From Faecalimonas sp. (GTDB taxonomy: Bacteria; Bacillota; Clostridia; Lachnospirales; Lachnospiraceae): DNA of 64,000 nucleotides. The notes under the pieces were generated by a model. It made no database searches. It had not been told where the DNA came from and saw only the letters and a list, made by a program, of their open reading frames with translations. The stretch's first letter is position 1. The number at the start of each line of letters is the position of its first letter. The DNA is taken from positions 1 through 64,000 of the forward strand of contig JARICA010000017.1 of NCBI GenBank assembly GCA_029264305.1, in the 5' to 3' direction. Made by a program: the position numbers and the translations under genes. Of this stretch, positions 1 through 8,662 are shown in pieces.

Positions 1-10
1 CGGGTGGTAT

Positions 11-277
11 CTACACAATGGCTTTCGTAGCCTTGTCATACTCAATTTTTAATTTTCTTTTGAACTCTTCAATTTCCTCTTGTGTCATACCAGGTTCTGC
101 TGAAGCACAAATATATGGGACTTCATCTGCAAGCACGTCAGTTGCATTTGGTTGCTCCTTGTACATTTCATCGTAATCATCTACAAGTGCATCTTCCAAA
201 ACAATAGAAAACTCATATATATCCTCTGGTGTATTCTCTAAAAATTCTTTAATATAATTCATTATCTTTTTAAACAT
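11..277 (-). CDS. Small acidic hypothetical protein (88 aa)
   Basis: I do not recognise this protein. It is short and acidic, with no membrane segment or signal peptide; the N-terminal half is rich in Asp and Glu and the C-terminal third looks helical and charged. The start has a good ribosome binding site (GAGGAG, 7 bases before ATG), which supports a real gene. It is followed on its 5' side by a 395-base non-coding stretch, so it is probably transcribed alone or with genes left of the window. Function unknown. Confidence 0.6.
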   Translation of the reverse strand: MFKKIMNYIKEFLENTPEDIYEFSIVLEDALVDDYDEMYKEQPNATDVLADEVPYICASAEPGMTQEEIEEFKRKLKIEYDKATKAIV

Positions 278-672
278 CTTTCCACTCCTCTCTTTTCTTC
301 TTGCTTCATACTACCGAAACTATATCTCCTTTAATATAATTAGGTATTCTCTCTTTTTCAAATGCGTCCCAAAACCATCGAGATAGATGCGTTCTATTTC
401 TTCAGATAGTTCTATTTTCTCACAAAAATTTCTCCCTACCTATTGGAAGTGAATAGTTACTTAATGATAAAGGGCATACTCATGTCGAATAAAAATCACA
501 GACCACATGATCCTAGAAAACTTTTTTACAATGACTAAGAAAGGATATAGAAAAGATTAAATAAGGGGAATGAACACTATATTCACTCCCCTTTGGATTA
601 ACTAATCATATACTTTTTATAAGATTTTGTCTCTTTTAATTACTAGTAAGAATACCTTATTTACGCAATTTC
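278..672. other. Intergenic stretch of 395 bases
   Basis: No convincing gene. A terminator-like hairpin lies at 563-593. On the minus strand 320-439 is open for 39 codons and reads like protein (it contains ELSEEIERIYLDGFGTHL), but it has no ATG start with a ribosome binding site, so it may be a remnant of a decayed gene or chance. Nothing else is evident. Confidence 0.5.
563..593 (-). terminator. Terminator-like hairpin after the GGGtGRT gene
   Basis: AAGGGGA and TCCCCTT arms plus an inner TGAA/TTCA pair (11 pairs, one mismatch, 7-base loop). On the minus strand a T-rich but not continuous tract follows. It lies 80 bases past the stop of the GGGtGRT gene. Confidence 0.55.
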
Positions 673-1683
673 TTAGAATTTTCCGTTATCTGCTGCTTCC
701 TGAATAGAAACTGCAACAGCAACTGTCATACCAACCATTGGGTTGTTACCAGCACCAATAAGTCCCATCATTTCTACGTGAGCAGGAACTGATGAAGAAC
801 CAGCAAACTGAGCATCAGAATGCATACGTCCCATAGTATCTGTCATACCATATGAAGCTGGACCAGCAGCCATGTTATCTGGGTGAAGTGTACGTCCTGT
901 ACCACCACCAGATGCTACTGAGAAATATTTTTTACCCTGTTCAATACATTCTTTTTTGTATGTACCTGCTACTGGATGTTGGAAACGAGTTGGGTTTGTT
1001 GAGTTACCTGTAATAGATACATCAACACCTTCTTTATGCATGATTGCAACACCTTCAGTTACATCGTTTGCACCATAGCAGTTTACTTTAGAACGAAGTC
1101 CATCAGAGTATGATTTTCTGAATACTTCTTTAACTTCTCCTGTGTAGTAATCCATTTCTGTTTCAACAAATGTAAATCCGTTGATTCTTGAAATGATCTG
1201 TGCAGCGTCTTTTCCAAGACCGTTTAAGATAACACGTAATGGTTTTTTACGAACTTTGTTTGCTTTTTCAGCAATACCAATTGCACCTTCAGCAGCAGCG
1301 AATGATTCATGACCTGCTAAGAATGCGAAACAATCTGTTTCTTCTTCAAGTAACATTTTTCCTAAGTTACCATGTCCTAAACCTACTTTACGCTGATCAG
1401 CAACTGATCCAGGAATACAGAAAGCCTGAAGTCCTTCTCCGATTGCAGCAGCAGCGTCAGCAGCTTTTCTACAGTCTTTTTTAATTGCAATTGCAGCACC
1501 TACGATGTAAGCCCAGCAAGCATTTTCAAAACAAATTGGCTGGATTCCTTTAATTTGGTCATAAACATTAAGTCCAGCGTCTTTTGTGATTTTTTCTGCT
1601 TCTTCAATAGAAGCAATACCATAACTATTTAATACGCTATTGATTTTGTCAATACGTCTTTCATATGATTCAAATAATGCCAT
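673..1683 (-). CDS. GGGtGRT family protein
   Basis: 336 residues. The family is named after a conserved glycine-rich motif, seen here as SGGGTGRTLHPDNMAAG near residue 257. Other glycine-rich stretches are GHESFAAAEGAIG and, near the C-terminus, MGLIGAGNNPMVGMTV. There is no signal peptide or clear membrane segment. The start has AAGGAGG 8 bases upstream. The gene directly follows the iron-sulfur scaffold-like gene (19-base gap), so the two are almost certainly co-transcribed, and a shared role in iron-sulfur or related cofactor chemistry is inferred from that pairing only. The molecular function of the family is, to my knowledge, not established. Confidence 0.88.
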   Translation of the reverse strand: MALFESYERRIDKINSVLNSYGIASIEEAEKITKDAGLNVYDQIKGIQPICFENACWAYIVGAAIAIKKDCRKAADAAAAIGEGLQAFCIPGSVADQRKVGLGHGNLGKMLLEEETDCFAFLAGHESFAAAEGAIGIAEKANKVRKKPLRVILNGLGKDAAQIISRINGFTFVETEMDYYTGEVKEVFRKSYSDGLRSKVNCYGANDVTEGVAIMHKEGVDVSITGNSTNPTRFQHPVAGTYKKECIEQGKKYFSVASGGGTGRTLHPDNMAAGPASYGMTDTMGRMHSDAQFAGSSSVPAHVEMMGLIGAGNNPMVGMTVAVAVSIQEAADNGKF

Positions 1684-1702
1684 TTTTTACGTCCTCCTTC
1701 TC

Positions 1703-2395
1703 TTACTCTGCTCTTGGATCAATAATCTTAACAGCATCAGCAACACGACCATACTGTCCTTTTGCTTTTTCCCATGCTGTATTAGGGTCATCGCCTTTTT
1801 TAATAAAGTCTGTTAATTTTCCAAGACTTACGAATTGATATCCGATGATTTCATCATTTTCATCTAAAGCGATACCTGTTACATAACCTTCAGCCATTTC
1901 AAGATAACGAGGTCCTTTTGCTAATGTTCCATACATTGTACCAACCTGAGAACGAAGTCCTTTTCCTAAATCTTCAAGACCTGCTCCTACTGGAAGTCCA
2001 TCTTCAGAGAATGCACTCTGTGTACGTCCGTAAACAATCTGTAAGAATAACTCTCTCATTGCTGTATTGATAGCATCACAAACTAAGTCTGTGTTTAATG
2101 CTTCTAAGATTGTTTTTCCTGGAAGAATTTCAGAAGCCATAGCTGCTGAATGAGTCATTCCTGAACATCCGATAGTTTCTACTAATGCTTCTTGAATGAT
2201 ACCATCTTTTACGTTTAATGTTAACTTACAGGCTCCCTGCTGAGGTGCACACCAGCCAACACCGTGTGTTAAACCTGAAATATCTTTTACTTCTTTTGCT
2301 TTTACCCATTTTGCTTCTTCTGGGATTGGAGCTGGTCCGTGATTAACGCCTTGAGCAACTGGACACATTGTTTGTACTTCATGTGAATAAATCAT
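1703..2395 (-). CDS. Iron-sulfur cluster assembly scaffold-like protein (NifU/IscU N-terminal type)
   Basis: 230 residues, longer than a bare IscU (about 130-150). Cysteines sit in GVGWCAPQQGACKL, ETIGCSGMTHSA and LVCDAI, consistent with a scaffold fold, although the spacing is not the canonical IscU pattern. A role as cluster scaffold is inferred from family similarity and should be held loosely. The ATG has GAAAGGAG upstream. It is the first gene of a two-gene unit with the GGGtGRT gene; no cysteine desulfurase lies nearby, so any sulfur donor is encoded elsewhere. Confidence 0.8.
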   Translation of the reverse strand: MIYSHEVQTMCPVAQGVNHGPAPIPEEAKWVKAKEVKDISGLTHGVGWCAPQQGACKLTLNVKDGIIQEALVETIGCSGMTHSAAMASEILPGKTILEALNTDLVCDAINTAMRELFLQIVYGRTQSAFSEDGLPVGAGLEDLGKGLRSQVGTMYGTLAKGPRYLEMAEGYVTGIALDENDEIIGYQFVSLGKLTDFIKKGDDPNTAWEKAKGQYGRVADAVKIIDPRAE

Positions 2396-2584
2396 GATAA
2401 AACTCCTTTCAACTGTGTATGATTTTTTCTTTAACAGTGTTTGTTATATCTTTAACACCATATATAATCTCATTTTCTCACAAATTTAACTTTTCGTCTA
2501 TATCTTTTTCCTTTTTTTTTATAATTCGACAATCTACGCTATAGTTCCTCTATTTTTGCCAAATCATTGTTAAATATGACTATA

Positions 2585-3064
2585 TTATTTTCTCTTTTCA
2601 CAATAATTTTCCAAGAAAAGTTCTAATGCTTCCTCAACTGTCTTAGCACGATTCTCTTCTCTGCTTCCTTTTAAATGCAATTCCTTACTATAAACGTTCC
2701 CTAAAATATAACAAGATACATAAATCAAACCTACAGGCTTATCTTTTGTTCCTCCTGTAGGTCCAGCTATTCCTGTTGTACTAAGAGCCACATCCGCATT
2801 CGCAATTTTAGCAGCACCAACAGCCATCTCTTCAGCTGTTTGAACACTAACAGCCCCATATTCTTCAAGCGTCTCATGCGAAACATTTAAAATCTTTTCT
2901 TTTGCCATATTTGAATATGTGATATGACCTTCTTCGTATACGGAAGAAGCCCCTGAAACATTTAAAATTCTTCCAGCCAAAAGACCTCCTGTACACGATT
3001 CTGCTGTTGTAATTTTCCAATTTTTCTCAACTAGTTTTTCAACAACCTGTTCTTCTACTTCCAT
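2585..3064 (-). CDS. CinA C-terminal domain protein, nicotinamide-nucleotide amidohydrolase type
   Basis: 159 residues with only the CinA C-terminal (PncC-like) domain: motifs TTAESCTGGLLAGRI near the N-terminus and STTGIAGPTGGTKDKPVG in the middle are typical of the family, which deamidates nicotinamide mononucleotide to the nicotinate form in NAD salvage. The N-terminal molybdopterin-like domain of full CinA is absent. An upstream GTG is in frame, but the ATG at 3064 has AAGGTGG 8 bases before it, inside the end of pgsA. That gives tight coupling to pgsA; pgsA-cinA order is common in Firmicutes. Confidence 0.9.
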   Translation of the reverse strand: MEVEEQVVEKLVEKNWKITTAESCTGGLLAGRILNVSGASSVYEEGHITYSNMAKEKILNVSHETLEEYGAVSVQTAEEMAVGAAKIANADVALSTTGIAGPTGGTKDKPVGLIYVSCYILGNVYSKELHLKGSREENRAKTVEEALELFLENYCEKRK

Positions 3065-3065
3065 T

Positions 3066-3611
3066 TTACATACCACCTTGTGTCAAAACCTGTTTGTTCT
3101 TAACAATATAATCTGCAAGAGAAATAATTGTTAATGCAAGTGAAACATAAATTAAAATTGTCTCTACAGTGGCAAAAACACCACCCAAATCAATAATTAA
3201 AAATATGACCATAAGCATTTGGAATGTGGTCTTAAATTTCCCCCAATAACTTGCTGCAATAACAATCCCATTATCAGATGCAACTAAACGAAAACCACTA
3301 ATAATAAATTCTCGGCTGATAATAATAATAACAACCCATGCTGGAAGTTTTCCCATTTCAATAAGGCAAATCATTGCTGAACAAACAAGCAATTTGTCTG
3401 CCAATGGATCCATAAATTTTCCGAAATTTGTAACAAGATTATATTTTCTGGCAATTTTCCCATCCAATAAATCTGTTAAACTTGCTACGATAAAAATACT
3501 TACCGCAATCCATTTGCTTGCATCACCAGCGATTCCTGTATTTAACATAAATACAACAAACGGAATAATCATTATCACTCTTAGCACTGTCAACTTATTT
3601 GGTAAATTCAT
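3066..3611 (-). CDS. pgsA: CDP-diacylglycerol--glycerol-3-phosphate 3-phosphatidyltransferase
   Basis: 181 residues, usual length. Makes phosphatidylglycerol phosphate from CDP-diacylglycerol and glycerol-3-phosphate at the membrane. The CDP-alcohol phosphotransferase signature D-G-x2-A-R-x8-G-x3-D-x3-D is complete (DGKIAR ... GKFMDPLAD). Several hydrophobic segments span the protein, the first right after the start. The ATG overlaps the rimO stop by one base (TAATG), indicating translational coupling, and cinA follows immediately. Confidence 0.95.
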   Translation of the reverse strand: MNLPNKLTVLRVIMIIPFVVFMLNTGIAGDASKWIAVSIFIVASLTDLLDGKIARKYNLVTNFGKFMDPLADKLLVCSAMICLIEMGKLPAWVVIIIISREFIISGFRLVASDNGIVIAASYWGKFKTTFQMLMVIFLIIDLGGVFATVETILIYVSLALTIISLADYIVKNKQVLTQGGM

Positions 3612-4933
3612 TATATAATCTCTCCTATCAAATCATATTCTAATGCACCTGTCACTTTTACTTTCGCAAAATCTCCTGACATTAATTCTTCGTCTGTGTT
3701 AACAAAAATCAAGCCATCCACATTTGGTGCATCCTTATATGTTCTTCCCACATAAGCATTTTCATCTGCTACTTTTCCTTCAATTAGGACAAGTACTTCT
3801 TTTCCTATCATATCTTCTGCCAAATCAAAAGCTATATCTTGTTGTAACTCCATCAACTCAGCTTGCCTATCTTCTTTTACTTCTTCATCAATCTGATTGT
3901 CCATAAGCGCAGCAGCTGTATCTTCTTCTGGGGAATATGTGAATACTCCTAACCGATCAAATTCCATCTCATCTACAAATTCCATTAATTCTTCATGTTG
4001 TTCTTTTGTTTCCCCAGGGAATCCAGTAATTAATGTTGTACGTAGCGTAATATCAGGAATTTCCTCACGAAGTTTTCCTATAATTTCTTTCAACTGTGTT
4101 TTTGATGTACGTCTCCCCATACGTTTTAATATTGCGTCACTTGCATGTTGAATCGGCAAATCCAAATAATGGCAGATTTTCTTTTCTTCTTTGATTACTT
4201 GAATCAATTCATCTGTAATTTCTTCTGGATAGCAATACAAAATACGAATCCACTGTATGCCTGAAATTTTACATAATTCTCTTAACAATTTATGCAAACT
4301 TTTCTCTCCATAAAGATCTTTTCCGTAAAGAGTTGTTTCCTGTGCAACTAAAATTAATTCTTTCACACCCTGTTCAGCTAACTCTTCCGCTTCCCTAATT
4401 AATCTTTCCATTGGAACACTTCTGAAATTTCCTCTTATTTTGGGAATGATACAGTATGTGCAATGTTTATCACAACCTTCTGCTATCTTCAAATACGCAA
4501 AATGTCCTCCTGTCGTAACAAGTCGCTTTGCATCTACAAAAGGAAGTGAATTGATATCTGTCATTTCTATATGATGACGTCCTTCCAAAGCTTCATCAAT
4601 CGCTTCTAATATTTTATCATAAGAAGTTGTCCCGAGAACGGCGTCTACTTCTGGAATTTCTTCAATAATTTCTTCTTTATACCGTTGAGCAAGACACCCT
4701 GTTACAACAAGAACTTTCAAACGTCCTTTCTTTTTTAACTCTGCCATTTCCAAAATATTTTGAATACTTTCCTCTTTGGCATCATGAATAAAGCAACAAG
4801 TATTAATCACAATAATATCCGCCTCATTCTCATCATCAACCATTTGATGTCCCTTAGATGCCAATAATCCAAGCATCACCTCTGTATCTACCAAATTTTT
4901 ATCGCACCCTAGTGAAATAAATAATATATTCAT
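3611..4933 (-). CDS. rimO: Ribosomal protein S12 methylthiotransferase
   Basis: 440 residues. Radical SAM enzyme that methylthiolates an aspartate of S12. The N-terminal UPF0004 domain has its cluster cysteines in SLGCDKN, INTCCFI and VTGCLAQ; the radical SAM motif is GCDKHCTYC near residue 147; a C-terminal TRAM domain (roughly 375-438) ends the protein. MNILFISLGCDKNLVDTE at the start separates RimO from MiaB. AAGGAG precedes the ATG. It lies in a chain rpoZ-rimO-pgsA-cinA, separated from rpoZ by a strong hairpin. Confidence 0.95.
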   Translation of the reverse strand: MNILFISLGCDKNLVDTEVMLGLLASKGHQMVDDENEADIIVINTCCFIHDAKEESIQNILEMAELKKKGRLKVLVVTGCLAQRYKEEIIEEIPEVDAVLGTTSYDKILEAIDEALEGRHHIEMTDINSLPFVDAKRLVTTGGHFAYLKIAEGCDKHCTYCIIPKIRGNFRSVPMERLIREAEELAEQGVKELILVAQETTLYGKDLYGEKSLHKLLRELCKISGIQWIRILYCYPEEITDELIQVIKEEKKICHYLDLPIQHASDAILKRMGRRTSKTQLKEIIGKLREEIPDITLRTTLITGFPGETKEQHEELMEFVDEMEFDRLGVFTYSPEEDTAAALMDNQIDEEVKEDRQAELMELQQDIAFDLAEDMIGKEVLVLIEGKVADENAYVGRTYKDAPNVDGLIFVNTDEELMSGDFAKVKVTGALEYDLIGEII

Positions 4934-4956
4934 TCGTTTTCTCCTTTATACCTAAC

Positions 4957-4995
4957 AGGGCAGATACCTTATGGCATCTGCCCTCTGCTTTTTTA
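4957..4995 (+). terminator. Hairpin with T-tract on the plus strand, between rpoZ and rimO
   Basis: AGGGCAGAT and ATCTGCCCT arms with an inner CC/GG pair and a TTAT loop (11 pairs, one mismatch). The run of T follows on the plus strand, although both flanking genes are on the minus strand. On the minus strand it reads as a stable hairpin 5' of the rimO ribosome binding site. It could stop antisense transcripts or stabilise or process the rimO message. Confidence 0.6.
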
Positions 4996-5235
4996 TTGTT
5001 CTGAATCTTCTGCAACAATTTTAATTTTTGCATTGTTCAATTCATCAATAGCAATAGATAACGGTTTTTCGCCATCCTTTGTAGGAACTAAAGGTGTATC
5101 GCCATCAATAATTTGTCTTGCTCTTTTAGAAGTGGCAAGTACAATAGAATAACGGCTATTTACAATCTTTGTTGCACCTTCCTCTACATCTTGGTTTACT
5201 ACTTTCATCAAATCTGTATATGATGGGTGTAACAT
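4993..5235 (-). CDS. rpoZ: RNA polymerase omega subunit
   Basis: 80 residues. Small assembly factor of RNA polymerase. It has the family start (MLHPSYTDLMKVV) and the conserved SRYSIVLATSKRARQI segment, with an acidic tail. AAAGGAG precedes the ATG. It follows gmk with a four-base gap, the widespread gmk-rpoZ arrangement. Confidence 0.95.
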   Translation of the reverse strand: MLHPSYTDLMKVVNQDVEEGATKIVNSRYSIVLATSKRARQIIDGDTPLVPTKDGEKPLSIAIDELNNAKIKIVAEDSEQ

Positions 5236-5239
5236 AATC

Positions 5240-5872
5240 TTATTCTCCTTTCGCTTCTCCTCTTAATTCTTCTTCTATTTGATTCATCAAATCTTCATTG
5301 CGAAATACTCTATTGTGTTCGCTCTGTATAATATTATGCGTTTCTTCCACGCAAATATCCAAATGATCATTTATGACAATATAATCATATGCACTCATTC
5401 CCTCAGCTTCTTCTGCAGCACGTTCCATACGTGATTCAATCACTTCCATCGTTTCAGTACCACGACCAATTAAGCGGCTTTTCAATTCTTTCGCATTCGG
5501 TGGTGTAATAAAAAGAAGTAATGTTTCAGGATACTTTTCTTTCACCTTTAACGCTCCTTGAATTTCAATCTCCAAAATAACGTCTTTCCCCGCTTCCAAC
5601 TGTTTTTCTACATAAGAACGTGGAGTACCATAATAATTGCCTACATATCTAGCATACTCTATTAACTCATCTTTCGCAATCATTTTTTCAAACTCTTCTG
5701 TAGTTTTAAAAAAATATTCTCTTCCATCCTGCTCTCCTTCACGTGGTTTTCTTGTTGTAGCAGAAATGGATAGTGCATAATTATCATATCTATTTAAAAG
5801 TTCTTTCATGACTGTTCCCTTTCCAGCTCCCGAAAAACCAGATACAACAATTAAAATTCCTTTTCTTTTCAT
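5240..5872 (-). CDS. gmk: Guanylate kinase
   Basis: 210 residues. Phosphorylates GMP to GDP. P-loop GFSGAGKGT at residues 12-20, GMP-binding SISATTRKPREGE at about 35-47, and YYGTPRSYVE further on. An ATG at 5881 is also in frame but touches the AAAGG sequence; the ATG at 5872 has that site 9 bases upstream, so I chose it. It follows yicC by a few bases. In many Firmicutes a small remA (DUF370) gene lies between yicC and gmk; none fits here. Confidence 0.95.
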   Translation of the reverse strand: MKRKGILIVVSGFSGAGKGTVMKELLNRYDNYALSISATTRKPREGEQDGREYFFKTTEEFEKMIAKDELIEYARYVGNYYGTPRSYVEKQLEAGKDVILEIEIQGALKVKEKYPETLLLFITPPNAKELKSRLIGRGTETMEVIESRMERAAEEAEGMSAYDYIVINDHLDICVEETHNIIQSEHNRVFRNEDLMNQIEEELRGEAKGE

Positions 5873-5884
5873 CTCATTCATCCT

Positions 5885-6763
5885 TTACTCAATATTTTGA
5901 ATCTGTTCTCTTACTTTTTCTATACTTGTTTTCAAATCAATAGCATAGTTAGAGACTTCTAAATCATTTGCCTTAGACAAAATAGTATTTGCTTCTCGGT
6001 TCATTTCTTGTGCGATAAAGTCAAGTTTTCTTCCAATCCCTTCTGCCTCTTCTAAAGTATCTTTCATATGGGAGATATGACTTTTTAATCTAACAGTTTC
6101 TTCATCTGTACAAATTTTATCTGCAAAAATCACTACCTCAGATGCAATTCTAGATTCTTCTATCTGTGTATCTGCTAACAACTCTTGCACCTTTATCTCC
6201 AACTTCTCTCGATACTCAGAAACAATCGCAGGAGAACGTTCTTCTATTTTATCCACAAGAACAAGCATATCATTTAATTTTGAAACAATATCTTTCTTTA
6301 ATGCTTCACCTTCTGTGATTCTTGTCGAAACAAACTGTGAAAATGCTCCTTCTAGTGCTTTTTCAAGTACATTCCATATCTCCTCTTCATCCATCACCTG
6401 TTCTTCCATTGTAAATATCTCTGGATAACGTGAAAGTGTAGATACACAAATATCATTTTTTAGAGAGAATTTTTCTTCCATTTTCTTAAAATACTTCAAA
6501 TATTCTTCTGCTAAATTTTCATTATATTTTAATGAAACTTGATTTTCCGAAAAATCTTCATATGTAATGAAAATATCAACTTTCCCTCTCTGTGCGTACT
6601 TCTTTAACAGATTACGAATAGATGCTTCAAAAAAATTCAACTTTTTCGGCATACGAATATTCACTTCCAAATATCTGTGATTTACTCCTTTTAATTCTAC
6701 CGTAAACTTACGCTCTGCTTCAGAAATTTCACATCTTCCGAAACCTGTCATGCTTTTTATCAT
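5885..6763 (-). CDS. YicC/YloC family endoribonuclease
   Basis: 292 residues. The N-terminal YicC domain begins with the typical MIKSMTGFGRCE; the C-terminal DUF1732 half contains ESRIASEVVIFADK and GRKLDFIAQEMNREANT, the best conserved part of the family. Members act as endoribonucleases in E. coli and Bacillus. AGAGGG precedes the ATG. First gene of the yicC-gmk-rpoZ group; a divergent gene (rqcH) starts 147 bases away. Confidence 0.92.
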   Translation of the reverse strand: MIKSMTGFGRCEISEAERKFTVELKGVNHRYLEVNIRMPKKLNFFEASIRNLLKKYAQRGKVDIFITYEDFSENQVSLKYNENLAEEYLKYFKKMEEKFSLKNDICVSTLSRYPEIFTMEEQVMDEEEIWNVLEKALEGAFSQFVSTRITEGEALKKDIVSKLNDMLVLVDKIEERSPAIVSEYREKLEIKVQELLADTQIEESRIASEVVIFADKICTDEETVRLKSHISHMKDTLEEAEGIGRKLDFIAQEMNREANTILSKANDLEVSNYAIDLKTSIEKVREQIQNIE

Positions 6764-6909
6764 GCTATTACCCTCTTATCATTTATTCTATTGCAATACT
6801 GCCTTACATTATAATCTATTTGGAAAGTATCGTCAATTCATTTACTGATGAATCAAGTCATGTTATACTAAATTGATAAATGTTAATGCAAGCAGAAAGG
6901 ATTAAATTT

Positions 6910-8643
6910 ATGGCTTTTGATGGAATTACTATTTCAACTATTGTACAAGAATTAAACACTTCATTAAAAGATGGAAGAATCAATAAAATCGCACAACCTG
7001 AAGCAGATGAATTACTTTTAACAATAAAAACACCTAGGGGACAAAAAAGACTTTATCTTTCAGCAAGTGCATCACTTCCTCTTATTTATTTAACTGATAT
7101 AAATAAACCGAGTCCGATGACAGCACCTAATTTTTGTATGCTTTTAAGAAAACATATAAATAATGGTCGGATTACTAATATTTATCAGCCTAAATTAGAA
7201 CGTATCATCTGTTTTGATATTGAACACTTAGATGAGCTTGGTGATTTATGTAAAAAACAATTAATTGTAGAAATTATGGGAAAACACAGCAATATTATTT
7301 TTTGCAATGATAAAGGAATCATTATTGACAGTATTAAACATGTTCCTGCACAAATGAGTTCTGTGCGCGAAGTCCTTCCAGGACGTCCCTACTTTATCCC
7401 AGACACTATGGAACGACATAACCCTCTTACTGTAACTGAAGAAGAATTTCGCACTTTATTAACTAGCAAACCTATGCCTCTTGGAAAAGCGATTTACACT
7501 TCCTTTACAGGAATCAGTCCCGTTGTCGCAGAAGAACTTTGTCATATATCAGGAATTCCTTCCGAGATAACTCCTCGAGATTTATCAGATGATATGTTTC
7601 TTCACTTTTTTAATCAGTTTTCTCTATACTTTGATGCCGTAAGAGAGGGAAACTTTCATCCAATTATTTATTACAAAGGACAAGAACCTATTGAATTTTC
7701 TTGCATCCCCCTTTCTCATTATACTCAATATAACGAGGAAACTTTTTCATCTGTTTCTCAACTGTTAGAAACATATTACTCTACCAAAAACACAATTACC
7801 CGTATTCGTCAAAAATCTTCCGATTTACGCCGTGTTGTGCAAACTGCACTTGAGAGAAACCGAAAAAAATACGCTTTACAAACAAGGCAACTTCATGACA
7901 CTGAAAATCGTGAAAAGTACAAGATATATGGCGAACTTCTCCATACTTATGGATACAATATAGAAAAAGGTGCAAAACAATTAGAAGCACTAAATTACTA
8001 TACAAATGAAATGATTCTTATCCCATTGGATAGCACAAAAACTCCAATGGAAAATGCAAAAAAATATTTTGATAAATACAATAAACAAAAACGTACTTTT
8101 GAAGCGTTAAATGAACTTATTAAAGAAACAAAAGACGATATTACTTATTTAGAATCAGTAAGCAATGCTCTTGATATTGCTTTAAGCGAAGATGATCTTT
8201 TACAAATAAAAGAAGAATTAATTGAATCTGGATATGTAAAACGCAAGTTTACAAAAAAGAAAGTAAAAATCACAAATAAACCACTACACTATCTTTCTAG
8301 CGATGGATTTCATATCTATGTTGGAAAAAATAATATGCAAAACGAGGAGCTTACTTTTCATTTTGCAGTTGGAAACGACTGGTGGTTTCATGCAAAAGGA
8401 GTTCCTGGTTCTCATGTTATCGTAAAAACAAATGGTGAAGAATTACCTGATCGCACTTTTGAAGAAGCAGGACGGCTTGCTGCATATTATTCAAAAAATC
8501 GTGGAAATGAAAAAGTGGAAATTGACTATATAGAAAAAAAACATGTTAAAAAGCCAGCAAAAGCAAAACCAGGATTTGTTATTTATCATACAAATTATTC
8601 TTTAATTATCGACTCCGATATATCAAAAATGGAGCAGGTTTAA
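6910..8643 (+). CDS. rqcH: Rqc2/RqcH homologue (NFACT, fibronectin-binding-like)
   Basis: 577 residues. In Bacillus RqcH binds obstructed 50S subunits and adds C-terminal alanine tails to stalled chains. The N-terminal NFACT-N domain starts MAFDGITISTIVQEL; a coiled-coil middle lies at about 290-440; the C-terminal NFACT-R domain has DGFHIYVGKNN and WWFHAKGVPGSHVI. The position usually read as DR in this family reads LERII here (near residue 104), a conservative change. In-frame ATGs at 6880 and 6886 lack a ribosome binding site; ATG 6910 has GAAAGG 9 bases upstream. Older annotations call this a fibronectin-binding protein. Confidence 0.92.
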   Translation: MAFDGITISTIVQELNTSLKDGRINKIAQPEADELLLTIKTPRGQKRLYLSASASLPLIYLTDINKPSPMTAPNFCMLLRKHINNGRITNIYQPKLERIICFDIEHLDELGDLCKKQLIVEIMGKHSNIIFCNDKGIIIDSIKHVPAQMSSVREVLPGRPYFIPDTMERHNPLTVTEEEFRTLLTSKPMPLGKAIYTSFTGISPVVAEELCHISGIPSEITPRDLSDDMFLHFFNQFSLYFDAVREGNFHPIIYYKGQEPIEFSCIPLSHYTQYNEETFSSVSQLLETYYSTKNTITRIRQKSSDLRRVVQTALERNRKKYALQTRQLHDTENREKYKIYGELLHTYGYNIEKGAKQLEALNYYTNEMILIPLDSTKTPMENAKKYFDKYNKQKRTFEALNELIKETKDDITYLESVSNALDIALSEDDLLQIKEELIESGYVKRKFTKKKVKITNKPLHYLSSDGFHIYVGKNNMQNEELTFHFAVGNDWWFHAKGVPGSHVIVKTNGEELPDRTFEEAGRLAAYYSKNRGNEKVEIDYIEKKHVKKPAKAKPGFVIYHTNYSLIIDSDISKMEQV

Positions 8644-8658
8644 AACCTGCTCCTTTTA
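8631..8658 (+). terminator. rqcH terminator overlapping its stop codon
   Basis: GGAGCAGG and CCTGCTCC arms around the TTTAAAA centre, followed by TTTTATTATTT. The rqcH stop TAA sits in the centre of the palindrome. It probably also serves the converging lipoprotein operon. Confidence 0.75.
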
Positions 8659-8662
8659 TTAT

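Noticed and set aside
3394-3618. Plus-strand frame opposite pgsA
   Set aside because: Shadow of pgsA; no ribosome binding site and poor protein character.
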